Positions 1 to 8,703 are shown, counted from the first letter of the stretch. The stretch: 36,746 bases of DNA from an uncultured Pelagibacteraceae bacterium (GCA_902524795.1 CABZEU010000014.1:1-36746), one strand, 5' to 3'. Numbers and translations are program-made. Notes: a model not told the origin generated them from the sequence alone.

Positions 1-1006
1 TTTCTACAATTGTTTTTCTAAGTTGTAAATATGCACTGTTATTTTGAAATATTATTCCCTCTGGAACAATAATTCCTGCACGACCATTTGGTTTTAAATG
101 TTCATTTATATAATCAATAAACAATACTTCTGCTCTAGTGGATTTAACACCAAATCTATTATGAGGAGTTATCCCACCTTTTGGAGAAAAGAATGGTGGG
201 TTTGCAAGTATTACATCATAGTATTCATTCCATCTATCTTCACTTGAAAGTGTATCGTACTCATTAATTTTAGGGTTAGTAAATTTATGTAAATACATAT
301 TTACCAAAGACATTTTTACCATATCAGGAGAAATGTCATAACCATTTAAATTCTCTCCAATTTTTTTTCTATCAGATGCATTAAGACTGTCACCCAAATT
401 ATTTTTAGTGTTTTGTTTTAAAATATATTTGTAAGCACTAATTAAAAATCCTGCAGTACCACAAGCAGGGTCTAATATGGTTTCGATTTTCTGTGGATTT
501 ACTATCTCAGTTATAAAATCAATGATGTGTCTTGGTGTTCTAAATTGACCCGCATCACCTTGTGATCCCATGAAAGATAATAAATATTCAAATGCATCAC
601 CAAGTTTTTCTGAATTGGAGTAATGAAATTCATTAATCTCTTTTAAAAACATATTAAGAGTTGAGGGGTCTTTAAATGGAAGAAAAGAATTCTTAAAAAT
701 CTCTCTAAATAATTCAGGAAGATTTTCATTAGTATACATCTGCTCTATTGCTTCTGAATAGAGTTTAATTTTCTCAACACCACTCGTCTTAGTGTCTAAT
801 AAATTCTTCCAAGAATATTTTTGAAATTTACCTGAAAAATATGTTGATTTACCTCCCATTGATACAGATTCTTCATCCATATCATTCATAAACTTATAAA
901 TTAGACCATTTGTGATTTGCTCTACCTGTGCCTTTGGGTCTGGTAATTTACCAACCAATATTTGCCTTAAAGAGTTAATTCTTTTTTTTGTTACATCATC
1001 AAGCAT
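1..1006 (-). CDS. hsdM: Type I restriction-modification DNA methyltransferase subunit HsdM (partial)
   Basis: This is the N6-adenine methyltransferase (modification) subunit of a type I system. It works with HsdS, which is not visible here, to methylate the target and to license HsdR. The start is the ATG whose complement lies at 1004-1006, giving MLDDVTKKRINSL; it overlaps the end of hsdR by 8 bases, so the two are translationally coupled. About 335 codons are visible before the left edge, and the C-terminus is missing. The N-terminal helical HsdM domain is followed by the SAM-binding motif I (DPACGTAGF) and the catalytic motif IV (NPPF), then sequence typical of N6_Mtase. Both motifs are intact, so the enzyme looks active. 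The order R-M suggests that hsdS lies just outside the window. Confidence 0.93.
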   Translation of the reverse strand, partial: MLDDVTKKRINSLRQILVGKLPDPKAQVEQITNGLIYKFMNDMDEESVSMGGKSTYFSGKFQKYSWKNLLDTKTSGVEKIKLYSEAIEQMYTNENLPELFREIFKNSFLPFKDPSTLNMFLKEINEFHYSNSEKLGDAFEYLLSFMGSQGDAGQFRTPRHIIDFITEIVNPQKIETILDPACGTAGFLISAYKYILKQNTKNNLGDSLNASDRKKIGENLNGYDISPDMVKMSLVNMYLHKFTNPKINEYDTLSSEDRWNEYYDVILANPPFFSPKGGITPHNRFGVKSTRAEVLFIDYINEHLKPNGRAGIIVPEGIIFQNNSAYLQLRKTIVE

Positions 1007-3479
1007 TAGTAAATTTCTCTAATTCAATGTTTTCTCTGATATAAGAAGGTATACTTGTTCTAAATTCTTCAGGTAGTTTTTTAAAATATTCTCCAGTAGG
1101 ATGTATATTCAATTCAGCAAATCTTCCAGAGTCGACTATTTCTCTAAATTGTGAGTCTGTTGCATATGCTTCAAAAACCTGTCGTATAGAATCAAATGAA
1201 TTTTCATCAGGATTAAATAAACTATCAAATTTATCAAATTCATCTTCAAATAATTCGTCTTTTGATTTTATTTTGTTTATATGTCCAAACACATATAACA
1301 ATAGTTCTTTAGTGCTTAATCCTCGATCCAGTTTAAGCGCTCTTTTAAGTTTATCTAATGTGTAGTACTCATCAGGTTTGTTCAGAAGATTGTCATTTAG
1401 ATATTGTTCTGCTTGGTCAAAATCTCGATTATTCATCATTTCTTCAATTGAAGTGTGAGTTTTAATTTTTTCTGCAAATTCATCAAAGAACATTCGATCA
1501 ATTTTCATGCCCTCCTTTCCTATTTTGATAACATCTAAAGTAGCAAGAGGATCAGGATTAGTATTTTCAACTTCTTCTGGTTTAATAGTGATTACTGGTT
1601 CTTCAGGATTTGGACTTGAGATGGTTGGTAATTTTAGTTTTTCGTCGTATTTAAATTCTTTTTCAAAATACTCACAATTTGCAAAGAAATCAAAAAGTAG
1701 AAATTCTTTTTTATCATAATCAACTTCTTCTGTTATTTCTTTCTGATCTATCCAATGACTCTTAAAATTATTTAATCGTGTGCCTCTTCCTTTCATTTGT
1801 ATAAAATCAGAAGGAGAAAAAATTGGTCTCATCAAGCATATATTTAATAAATCTGTGCAGTCGTATCCAGTTGTCATCATGCCCACAGTTACACAAACTC
1901 TTGATTTTGATGTTTTATAGAATGGGTTAAAGTCAGATGTGCCTCCCAAATTATTGTTTCTAAAATTAGTAGTCATTTCTGTTGCACGATCTACCTTTGA
2001 TGTAACTTGCATTGCAAAGTCAGATTGATATTTTCCAGGAAACATTTCATGAGCAAATTCATTAAGGTACTGGGTGATTTTGCCTGCGTGATTTTGAGAA
2101 ACACAGAACACGAGAGATTTGCCAATTTCTCCAGAGTAGGGATCCTTTTTTGCATTTTCCATAAATGCCTTACAAAATGATAAATTCGTTTCTTCTGATT
2201 TAAATGTTTTTTCATACTGTTTTCTTGTGAACTTTGCTTCTATCGTATTTCCTTCTTCATCTACATCTGTATATGTGTAACCTTGATCTGATAAAAGTTG
2301 AGTAGTGATATCTGTTCGTCCATCTAGGGGTTTAGGGTTAACTAGGTAACCATCTCTTACGCCATCTAAAAGTGAGTATCTAAATGTAGGATTTCCACTT
2401 TCGCAACCAAATGTTGTATATGTATCAAGGAGCATACGTGTTTCAAGTTCTCTTGGATCAAGAACACCTTGATTTGAATAAACATTTTTTAAGTAATCCT
2501 TTGGGGTAGCAGTTAATCCAAGTTTATATCCAATGAAATATTCAAATACTTTTTTGCTTTGTCCACCAAGAGATCTATGTGACTCATCTGAAATTACTAA
2601 ATCAAAGTCATCTCTTGAAAATTCTCTCTTATATTTATTTTTGGTTTTTAAAGATTGTACTGTTGTGACAACTATCTCTGCAACTTTCCAAGATGTTTGT
2701 TTTTCTTTCCAAATTGCAACTGAATAATCATTTTTTAAAACTTCTTTAAATTCTTTTTCTGCTTGTGTCTCAAGTTCTAATCTATCAACGAGAAATAGTA
2801 CTCTTTTAACATTTGCTGATCTTAAAAATAATTTAATAATTGCACATGACGTGAGAGTTTTTCCTGTACCTGTTGCCATTTCAAGTAAAAAACGATCATT
2901 TCCTTCTTTTGCAGATTTTTGAATTGCTTTTAATGCCTGCAATTGGAATGGACGCAGAAATTTTAATTTATTTTTTTCTTTAAAATGATCTCTCTTATTT
3001 TCATTAATATAGTCTGGATTTTTGCTATATTCAGGCAATTGTGTTAGAACAATGTAGTCCTCATTAATTTCTTCTTCAAACAATTTATTATTATCTGGTT
3101 GGTACTTATTAAGTTTTAATTCAAGTTCTTCTTGAGTAGGGCAAATTGATATTGCAACGGGATTACCTATATGCGTATCCCATAGATAATGCATTTCACC
3201 ATTTGACATTATTGCAAAACGACACTTCTGTGCCTTCGCATATTTTCGAGTTTGCTCTTTTGCCGCTAGTAATCCACCATCCCCTTTTGAAACCTCTAAT
3301 GACTTTGCCTCAAGAGCACATAGTGGAAAATTATTTGAGTCATATAATGTATAGTCAACTCTACCTTTGCCACGTACTTCAAAATCTACATTTCGTTTTT
3401 CACCTTCGTGATCAGTCAAAATCCAATTTGATCTTCTTAACCAGTCATCAATAACAACTCTATCTTTCGCTTCACTCAT
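999..3479 (-). CDS. hsdR: Type I restriction endonuclease subunit HsdR (EcoEI-like)
   Basis: This is the motor and nuclease subunit of the type I system: it translocates DNA by ATP hydrolysis and cleaves it at a distance. The protein has about 826 residues. Its N-terminal nuclease domain carries a PD-(D/E)xK pattern (VDYTLYD, then LEAK about 15 residues later). The helicase core follows, with Walker A MATGTGKT, motif II DESH, motif III LTATP and motif VI QMKGRGTR. The C-terminal third matches the EcoEI R C-terminal type. The length suits this subclass, which is shorter than EcoKI HsdR. I chose the ATG with complement at 3477-3479 (MSEAKDRVV). The upstream TTG at 3503 would place the start inside the predicted promoter, whose -10 is at 3489-3494. 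It is divergent from the HD hydrolase gene and overlaps hsdM by 8 bases. Confidence 0.93.
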   Translation of the reverse strand: MSEAKDRVVIDDWLRRSNWILTDHEGEKRNVDFEVRGKGRVDYTLYDSNNFPLCALEAKSLEVSKGDGGLLAAKEQTRKYAKAQKCRFAIMSNGEMHYLWDTHIGNPVAISICPTQEELELKLNKYQPDNNKLFEEEINEDYIVLTQLPEYSKNPDYINENKRDHFKEKNKLKFLRPFQLQALKAIQKSAKEGNDRFLLEMATGTGKTLTSCAIIKLFLRSANVKRVLFLVDRLELETQAEKEFKEVLKNDYSVAIWKEKQTSWKVAEIVVTTVQSLKTKNKYKREFSRDDFDLVISDESHRSLGGQSKKVFEYFIGYKLGLTATPKDYLKNVYSNQGVLDPRELETRMLLDTYTTFGCESGNPTFRYSLLDGVRDGYLVNPKPLDGRTDITTQLLSDQGYTYTDVDEEGNTIEAKFTRKQYEKTFKSEETNLSFCKAFMENAKKDPYSGEIGKSLVFCVSQNHAGKITQYLNEFAHEMFPGKYQSDFAMQVTSKVDRATEMTTNFRNNNLGGTSDFNPFYKTSKSRVCVTVGMMTTGYDCTDLLNICLMRPIFSPSDFIQMKGRGTRLNNFKSHWIDQKEITEEVDYDKKEFLLFDFFANCEYFEKEFKYDEKLKLPTISSPNPEEPVITIKPEEVENTNPDPLATLDVIKIGKEGMKIDRMFFDEFAEKIKTHTSIEEMMNNRDFDQAEQYLNDNLLNKPDEYYTLDKLKRALKLDRGLSTKELLLYVFGHINKIKSKDELFEDEFDKFDSLFNPDENSFDSIRQVFEAYATDSQFREIVDSGRFAELNIHPTGEYFKKLPEEFRTSIPSYIRENIELEKFTNA

Positions 3480-3488
3480 ATTGAATTC

Positions 3489-3516
3489 ACTATACTTGAA
3501 CAAAAAAATCGTTCAA
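3489..3516 (-). promoter_or_regulatory. hsdR promoter with an inverted repeat
   Basis: On the minus strand a TTGAAC -35 (complement 3511-3516), a 16-base spacer and a TATAGT -10 (3489-3494) precede the hsdR ATG by only 9 bases, so the transcript would have almost no leader. The -35 is one arm of a perfect inverted repeat, TTGAAC-n9-GTTCAA (3496-3516). The other arm could act as a -35 for the divergent HD gene or as an operator half-site. No C-protein gene is present. Prediction by eye only. Confidence 0.5.
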
Positions 3517-3525
3517 ACTCATTAA

Positions 3526-4107
3526 ATGTTTAATAAAATTAAATACAAAAAGGCGCTAGATTATACTTATAGGTTGCATTTAAAGCATGATCGTAAAGGT
3601 GGAGCAAAAATCCCATATTTCTCACATTTATCTTCTGTAAGTAATTATGTAATTGAGAACCTGGGAACTACCGATGAAGCAATTGGTGCTTTACTGCACG
3701 ATGCAGTTGAAGATCAAGGAGGAGTGAAAACACTCAAAGTAATAAGAACAAAATTTGGTAGTAAAGTAGCAAACATCGTTAAAGAATGCAGTGACTTTGT
3801 TGTAGAGCCAAAACCACCATGGTCTGAGAGAAAAAAGAAGTATATTTCAGATATAAAGAATAAAACCCAATCCTCTATGTTTGTATCTATATGTGATAAA
3901 CTGCATAATGGAACATGTATAATAGATGATCATAAAAGAGTGGGTAAAAAACTATGGAAGCGATTTTCTGCATCACCCAAAGATGTCGCTTGGTACTATG
4001 AAAGTCTCTATAAGGAATTTAATAAGCATCTTAAGGGAAATAAAGTATTGAAAGATAAATATTTTTTAGTTGTAAAAGAGATTAAAAAGATCACAAAATA
4101 TGTGTGA
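3526..4107 (+). CDS. HD-domain phosphohydrolase, MESH1 / small alarmone hydrolase-like
   Basis: This is a 193-residue stand-alone HD protein resembling the hydrolase half of RelA/SpoT and the free-standing MESH1 enzymes, which remove pyrophosphate from (p)ppGpp or phosphate from NADPH. The metal and catalytic residues line up with the family: His34 (YFSHLSSV), His58-Asp59 and Glu62-Asp63 (LLHDAVED), then Asp124 and Asn128 (ICDKLHN). The length is close to MESH1 (about 180 residues) and no synthetase, TGS or ACT domain follows. There is no signal peptide or membrane segment, so it should be cytosolic. The substrate cannot be read from sequence: an alarmone, NADPH or another nucleotide are all possible. 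It is divergent from hsdR with 46 bases between start codons, so the two may be co-regulated. Confidence 0.82.
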   Translation: MFNKIKYKKALDYTYRLHLKHDRKGGAKIPYFSHLSSVSNYVIENLGTTDEAIGALLHDAVEDQGGVKTLKVIRTKFGSKVANIVKECSDFVVEPKPPWSERKKKYISDIKNKTQSSMFVSICDKLHNGTCIIDDHKRVGKKLWKRFSASPKDVAWYYESLYKEFNKHLKGNKVLKDKYFLVVKEIKKITKYV

Positions 4108-4244
4108 TTATTACATAAAAATCTGAGGTATTCATGCCTACTTTCGTGCGAATAAACTTGTAAGTAGTTGATATGAATAACAAATCTAGAAGTATAGGAA
4201 AAGTAGGGGTGAAAGACTGAGTTTTTTCAATGGGTTAGAGGAAT

Positions 4245-5003
4245 TTACTCCCCCATATACGCTTGCTTAACATCTGCGTTTTCTTTTATTTCACTTGGCA
4301 AGCCTGATGCCAGTATCTCACCATAGTTTAATGCCAAGATTCGATCTGAAACTTTATTTACAAAGCTCATATCGTGTTCAATCATAATTATTGTTATGCC
4401 GAGAAGGCTTTGAATATCTTTTATCCAGAACCCTAAATCATTTGTTTCTTCATTAGTTAAGCCAGACGACGGCTCATCAAGTAAAAGCAGTTTAGGTGCA
4501 GTACAAAGAGCACGTGCTAATTCAACATTCTTCCTTACACCATAAGGAAGACCATTGATCAGTGTGTCTCGGTAGTGTTGTAAATCTAGAAAATCAATAA
4601 CTTCTTCAATTTTTAATCTGTGCTCACGTTCTTGTTTTCTGGTTTTATTTGTAAATAATATCTCAGATAAAATATTTGTTTTTTTGTAAATATGACGTCC
4701 TAATAGCATATTTTGAAGGACTGTGGCATTTTCAAATAGTTCTAAATTTTGAAATGTTCTAGCAATACCCAGAGATGAAATATTATGTGGTTTAATCTTT
4801 GAAATATTTTCTCCATCAAAAAAAATTTCACCATTGCTTGGTTCATATATTCGACTGATTACGTTAAAGAGAGTAGATTTACCAGCTCCATTTGGACCAA
4901 TGATTGTAAATATCTCTCCTTTATCAACTGTGAAAGAGACATCATTTAATGCTTTTACTCCACCAAAGGATACAGTGATATTCTTTGCTTCAAATAAACT
5001 CAT
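4245..5003 (-). CDS. livG: Branched-chain amino acid-type ABC transporter ATP-binding protein (LivG)
   Basis: This is one of the ATPases of a HAAT-family (Liv) importer. The 252-residue protein has Walker A (GPNGAGKST), the LivG-type signature region LPYGVRKNVELARAL, Walker B (LLLLDEPSSGL) and the H-loop (MIEHDMSFV). It is the last gene of a livH-livM-livG operon, and its ATG overlaps the livM stop by one base. Liv systems normally use two ATPases, LivG and LivF, plus a periplasmic binding protein; neither partner follows here, since the next gene is convergent and unrelated. The substrate may be branched-chain amino acids, other amino acids, urea or short amides; sequence does not decide. 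Confidence 0.9.
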   Translation of the reverse strand: MSLFEAKNITVSFGGVKALNDVSFTVDKGEIFTIIGPNGAGKSTLFNVISRIYEPSNGEIFFDGENISKIKPHNISSLGIARTFQNLELFENATVLQNMLLGRHIYKKTNILSEILFTNKTRKQEREHRLKIEEVIDFLDLQHYRDTLINGLPYGVRKNVELARALCTAPKLLLLDEPSSGLTNEETNDLGFWIKDIQSLLGITIIMIEHDMSFVNKVSDRILALNYGEILASGLPSEIKENADVKQAYMGE

Positions 5004-6076
5004 TAAACCCTATCCGATTTTGTAAATACTTTTTGTTTCTTGAACGTTTGTTTTTTGTAAGTAGGAAACAACTGAAAAAATAATTTTATTTTTACCCAAC
5101 GACCATAAATACCTAGAGGTTCATAAAGTATGAAAAGAACAAGTATCAGTCCAAAAAGCATAGGCTCTAACCCTGGCTGTGAACCAATTGAACTTGGTAA
5201 ATAATCTCTGCAAATTGCTATAAATTGTGGAAGCGAGCCTACAAAAATTGCTCCAAATACAGTTCCATGGAGACTTCCCATTCCGCCTACAACAATCAAA
5301 AGAAGCAATGTTAGTGATAGGAAGATATTAAAGATGTCTGGCGCAAGATATCCAATGTAGTGAGCGAGCAAAGCTCCGGCTAGTCCAGTAAAAGCTCCTG
5401 ATATAGCAAATGATAAAGCTTTATATAAACCTAAATTTACCCCTAGACTTTGAGCGGCAATTTCACTGTCTCTAATGGCTACAAAAGCTCTGCCAGTAGG
5501 TGATCTTAATATATTTATAGCTGCAAACATGGAAAGTACTAGGAAAGCTAGACAAACATAATAAAAGGTAGCACTGTCATAGAAACTCATTCCCATAATT
5601 TCAGGCTGCGGCACAGGCATTCCTCTGTTTCCTCCAGTAAAATGTTCCCATTTAATAAAGACATGTTCAGCAATAAAACATAAAGCAAGCGTTGCAATCG
5701 CTAGGTACATACCTGTTAAACGAAGAATAGGTATTCCTATGAATGCACCCACCATAAATGAAACTATTACAACTATTGGAATGGAGGCAAAAAATGGGAT
5801 TCCATTTGTCAGCAAAAATGCATGCGTATAGGCTCCTATGCCTAGGAATGCAGCATGACCGAGAGAGGCAAGTCCCGTGTAACCAGATAAGATCATTAAT
5901 CCAATTCCTGCGATAGCCAAAATGCAAACGTAGGAAATCTCTCCTAAATAAAAATCATCAATGAGAAGCGGCATTGCAAGCATTAATATAATTAACAATG
6001 AATACCAAAAGCGATCACCACTATGCCGTGCAATATTAATATCTTGAGCGTAATTTGTTTTAAAAATAAATCTCAT
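5003..6076 (-). CDS. livM: Branched-chain amino acid-type ABC transporter permease LivM
   Basis: This is the second inner-membrane permease of the Liv-type importer, 357 residues long, with about nine or ten hydrophobic segments. The family hallmarks are LSGYTGLASLGHAAF near residue 65-80, the cytoplasmic EAA-like loop AIRDSEIAAQSLGV that docks the ATPase, and LLLIVVGGMGSLHGTVFGA near residue 260. It has a basic tail of about 40 residues (KKQTFKKQKVF) after the last helix. Start and stop each overlap a neighbour by one base (livH upstream, livG downstream), a tight operon. Confidence 0.9.
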   Translation of the reverse strand: MRFIFKTNYAQDINIARHSGDRFWYSLLIILMLAMPLLIDDFYLGEISYVCILAIAGIGLMILSGYTGLASLGHAAFLGIGAYTHAFLLTNGIPFFASIPIVVIVSFMVGAFIGIPILRLTGMYLAIATLALCFIAEHVFIKWEHFTGGNRGMPVPQPEIMGMSFYDSATFYYVCLAFLVLSMFAAINILRSPTGRAFVAIRDSEIAAQSLGVNLGLYKALSFAISGAFTGLAGALLAHYIGYLAPDIFNIFLSLTLLLLIVVGGMGSLHGTVFGAIFVGSLPQFIAICRDYLPSSIGSQPGLEPMLFGLILVLFILYEPLGIYGRWVKIKLFFQLFPTYKKQTFKKQKVFTKSDRV

Positions 6077-6957
6077 TAAACTTTTTTAACCTCAGCTTTA
6101 TCTGAAAATAATCCTCTTGGATAAATAATTAACGCTAAGATCAGCACTAAGTAGGCAGAAATTTCTCTGATGCCTTCAAATAAATAATTTTCATATGTTC
6201 CACACAATTGTTCAACTATGCCAATGATTATTCCTCCTACAATTGCACCAGGAATAGATCCAAATCCACCAAGCACTGCTGCAGCAAAAGCTTTTAGTCC
6301 AATAAGTGAGATTGAAGTATCAACAAGCGTTATCGGTGCAAGCAATACACCAGCAATCGCAGCTGTAGCAGCTGATATTGACCAAATTAACGAAAAAATA
6401 AATTTAACTGGGATACCCATATAATATGCGGCTAGTTGATTTTCTGAGGAAGCACGCATGGCTACACCAATCCTTGAAAATGTAAAAAAGAGATAAAGAA
6501 CTGAGACTAAAATAACGGTCCCAATAATTATAGATAAGTTAACATATGAAATAATAAGACCATTAAACTCAGTTATTTTTCCTGAAAAGGGTGTACTGAA
6601 TGAAAAGATATCAGTTCCCCAATAAATTGATGCAAAGCCTCTTAAAATAAATCCTATTCCTATGGTTAACATAACTGTTGCAAATGGAGGCTGGCCGATA
6701 ATTTGCCTTACAACAACTGAGTCTAAAAAAAATCCAAATACAGCAATTATTACAACAGTGAGAGCGAATCCCATGATGTAATCCATGCCTAGAACGCCTA
6801 TTAACGAGAAGGCGACAAAAGCACCGAGCATTAAAATATCACCTTGAGCAAAATTTATAGTTTCTGTCGCTTTGTAGATTAGAACAAAGCCAAGCGCCAC
6901 TAGCCCGTAAATGCATCCTGATGCCACACCGTCTATTATTAATTGTATCAATTGCAT
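6076..6957 (-). CDS. livH: Branched-chain amino acid-type ABC transporter permease LivH
   Basis: This is the first permease of the Liv-type importer, 293 residues and about eight membrane helices. Typical LivH features are the start GVASGCIYGLVALGFVLIYK, then TINFAQGDILMLGAF, the EAA-like loop GVAMRASSENQLAAYYMGI, and AFAAAVLGGFGSIPGAIVGG near the end. It is the first gene of the livHMG operon. The 161 AT-rich bases upstream are shared with a divergent membrane-protein gene, and no binding-protein gene is attached. Confidence 0.91.
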   Translation of the reverse strand: MQLIQLIIDGVASGCIYGLVALGFVLIYKATETINFAQGDILMLGAFVAFSLIGVLGMDYIMGFALTVVIIAVFGFFLDSVVVRQIIGQPPFATVMLTIGIGFILRGFASIYWGTDIFSFSTPFSGKITEFNGLIISYVNLSIIIGTVILVSVLYLFFTFSRIGVAMRASSENQLAAYYMGIPVKFIFSLIWSISAATAAIAGVLLAPITLVDTSISLIGLKAFAAAVLGGFGSIPGAIVGGIIIGIVEQLCGTYENYLFEGIREISAYLVLILALIIYPRGLFSDKAEVKKV

Positions 6958-7118
6958 ATATTAACTATTTAAAGTTTAACATTAAATATTCATTAAATTA
7001 TTAAGAACTATAACCTATAACAATTTTATAGTAATTAGATAAATTCAATTAAAAATTTAACTTTTTTTTTATTGAAACATTGGCAAAATCTACTTTTATT
7101 TAACTAAAGGAAAAATTT

Positions 7119-7934
7119 ATGTTTAAGACTGATGACCGCATTGTCGATATTGCAATGGGAGTAAGTTTTTTTATTGCTTTCATGTATGCTGCGATGATGA
7201 TTTTTGATCCAGACGTATTGCTTATGCGATACGATGATCCTAGTACAAATCCTGACATGGACACTCTCAAAGTGTTTTTATTTTGGTTTGGAGTAGCCAA
7301 TGTCGGAATGATAACAGGCATTATATATATGGGGTATAAAGGCTTAGACAGGGCATTCTTTGCATTTGCTGTTCCTTTTTTAGCTTTAGGTATTTATTGG
7401 AATATAACACCAGCTCAGAATAGTGGCAATTATGCAGGTATTATTTTGGTTTCCATTGGTTTGCTCAGTTTAATCATTGCACGTGCACGATCAGGATTGC
7501 CAAGAAACCCATTCGATATTCCAAAAGCAAATAGTTATTTTGGAACTGATGATAAAGTAACTAAAGTTCTTCTGTTTCTCGGTCTTATAGGAAATGCATT
7601 TAATGTAGTAATTTATTTTATAAGACCAGAAGGCTTAATAGAAGACTCACCTTTTTTAATTATGTCCGCTGAAGCTCAATACTTTTCAATGGCTATGATG
7701 TTTATATCTTTATCGTGGGTTCTTACTCTCTTGTATCAAATGAGAGCTGGTTACAGCATGACTATGATCGTTGTAGGGTTAATGCAATCTACATTAATGT
7801 TTGTTGGCATGTTAAATTTTATGATAAGAAATAATTTCAGCGGCGATGATGGAAATGCTCTTTTAGGTTTGTTTATCACCACTTTCTTTGTTGGATCGGT
7901 GATATTATTCTTTAGAAATCAAAGCAAAGCATAG
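7119..7934 (+). CDS. Membrane protein of eight helices built from two four-helix repeats
   Basis: I do not recognise a named family. The 271-residue protein has eight predicted hydrophobic helices. Its halves look like copies of one four-helix unit: both start with a TDD(R/K) motif (TDDRIVDIAMG at about residue 4, TDDKVTKVLLF at about 142), and the first helix of each ends in (D/R)P followed by an acidic or hydrophobic turn. Distant likeness to small four-helix families such as DUF4345 or DoxX is possible but unproven. A good ribosome site (AAAGGA, 8 bases before the ATG) supports the start. It is divergent from livH and shares an operon with the next gene 10 bases downstream, a single four-helix unit. 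Function unknown. Confidence 0.75.
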   Translation: MFKTDDRIVDIAMGVSFFIAFMYAAMMIFDPDVLLMRYDDPSTNPDMDTLKVFLFWFGVANVGMITGIIYMGYKGLDRAFFAFAVPFLALGIYWNITPAQNSGNYAGIILVSIGLLSLIIARARSGLPRNPFDIPKANSYFGTDDKVTKVLLFLGLIGNAFNVVIYFIRPEGLIEDSPFLIMSAEAQYFSMAMMFISLSWVLTLLYQMRAGYSMTMIVVGLMQSTLMFVGMLNFMIRNNFSGDDGNALLGLFITTFFVGSVILFFRNQSKA

Positions 7935-7944
7935 GAGATGCAAA

Positions 7945-8370
7945 ATGATAAAAAATAATGATACGCCTACGGTAGTTATACTAAGTTTAGTAGCTTTTGT
8001 TGCTTTAACGTATAGCTTTATGTTTTTAAACCCAATGAATGCGGAAGCCTTTATTGATCGAACAGGTGGACTAGAACAAGGTCAAGCTGGCTATTTCTGG
8101 ATGGGATTAATTGGAACTATTTATTTAGCTCTAGCCATTGGAAATATATTTGCATTACTAGCAACTCCTCAAGAGTGTGCTGTTTATTATAGAGTTATGG
8201 TAACTCTTACAGCCTTATTGTTCTTGAGAGCGATCTGGACTTCGATGACACAAGAAGGTGGTGGTGGGATTTCAGCACCATTAGTTATGCAAGGCCTTGT
8301 TTGGCTTGGAACCTTAGTTGTTTATACTAGATCTGGTCAGCGAATTGGATCAAACATTAACTGGATGTAA
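7945..8370 (+). CDS. Small four-helix membrane protein, partner of the upstream gene
   Basis: This is a 141-residue protein with four predicted helices, of unknown family. The first helix ends in LNPMNAEAF, reminiscent of the turn after helix 1 in both halves of the upstream protein, so the two genes may encode one, two and three copies of the same module. The last loop is short and ends in a polar tail (RSGQRIGSN). A GGAG ribosome site lies 9 bases before the ATG, and the gene is followed within 35 bases by a two-way terminator, so the operon has only two genes. A heteromeric membrane complex is a reasonable guess; no active-site signature is visible. Confidence 0.72.
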   Translation: MIKNNDTPTVVILSLVAFVALTYSFMFLNPMNAEAFIDRTGGLEQGQAGYFWMGLIGTIYLALAIGNIFALLATPQECAVYYRVMVTLTALLFLRAIWTSMTQEGGGGISAPLVMQGLVWLGTLVVYTRSGQRIGSNINWM

Positions 8371-8400
8371 CTTTTTTTTAGAGTAAACATAAACATAGTA

Positions 8401-8437
8401 AAAAAAGGGCTCAGGCATTAAGTTTGAGCCTTTTTTT
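8401..8437. terminator. Bidirectional intrinsic terminator
   Basis: A GGCTCA / TGAGCC stem (8408-8413 with 8425-8430) is flanked by six A's on the left and seven T's on the right. It can therefore terminate the plus-strand operon ending at 8370 and the minus-strand gene ending at 8470. Confidence 0.85.
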
Positions 8438-8469
8438 ATTAATATTAATTTTGCTTTTTGAGTTTGTTA

Positions 8470-8703
8470 TTAACAGCAACCACAGGTTTTTTTACCTGCA
8501 GGGGCAGCTTGTTGCGCTTTTTTTTCGGCGAGTAATTCTTCTTCTTTTATTTGATTTTCAGTGAGAAGTTGCGCTTCATTAGCTAGTTTGTCTTCAAAGT
8601 ATTTTTCTAAACAATCGTATCCAAGCTTCTTAGCTTTTTTTTCTTCATAACCTCTTCTGCCTTTAAGGTTAGCAATGATGTCAGGTATTGAAATATTTTG
8701 CAT
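8470..8703 (-). CDS. Small charged helical protein with a Cys-rich C-terminal tail
   Basis: This 77-residue protein is of unknown family. Residues 15-65 are rich in Lys and Glu and look helical, possibly coiled-coil (RRGYEEKKAKKLGYDCLEKYF, then EEELLAEKKAQQ). An Ala/Pro linker follows, and the chain ends in KKTCGCC. Such a terminal Cys cluster can bind metal, hold a disulfide or be modified. There is no signal peptide, so it should be cytosolic. It lies 78 bases downstream of the DUF3299 gene on the same strand, at the end of the zinc-island operon, and ends at a clear terminator. A zinc-related role is an inference from position and the Cys residues. Confidence 0.7.
   Translation of the reverse strand: MQNISIPDIIANLKGRRGYEEKKAKKLGYDCLEKYFEDKLANEAQLLTENQIKEEELLAEKKAQQAAPAGKKTCGCC

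Noticed and set aside
4108-4244. A possible hairpin (CCTACTTTC and GAAAAGTAGG) after the HD gene
   Set aside because: The arms are about 50 bases apart and imperfect, with no T-run; not convincing as a terminator.
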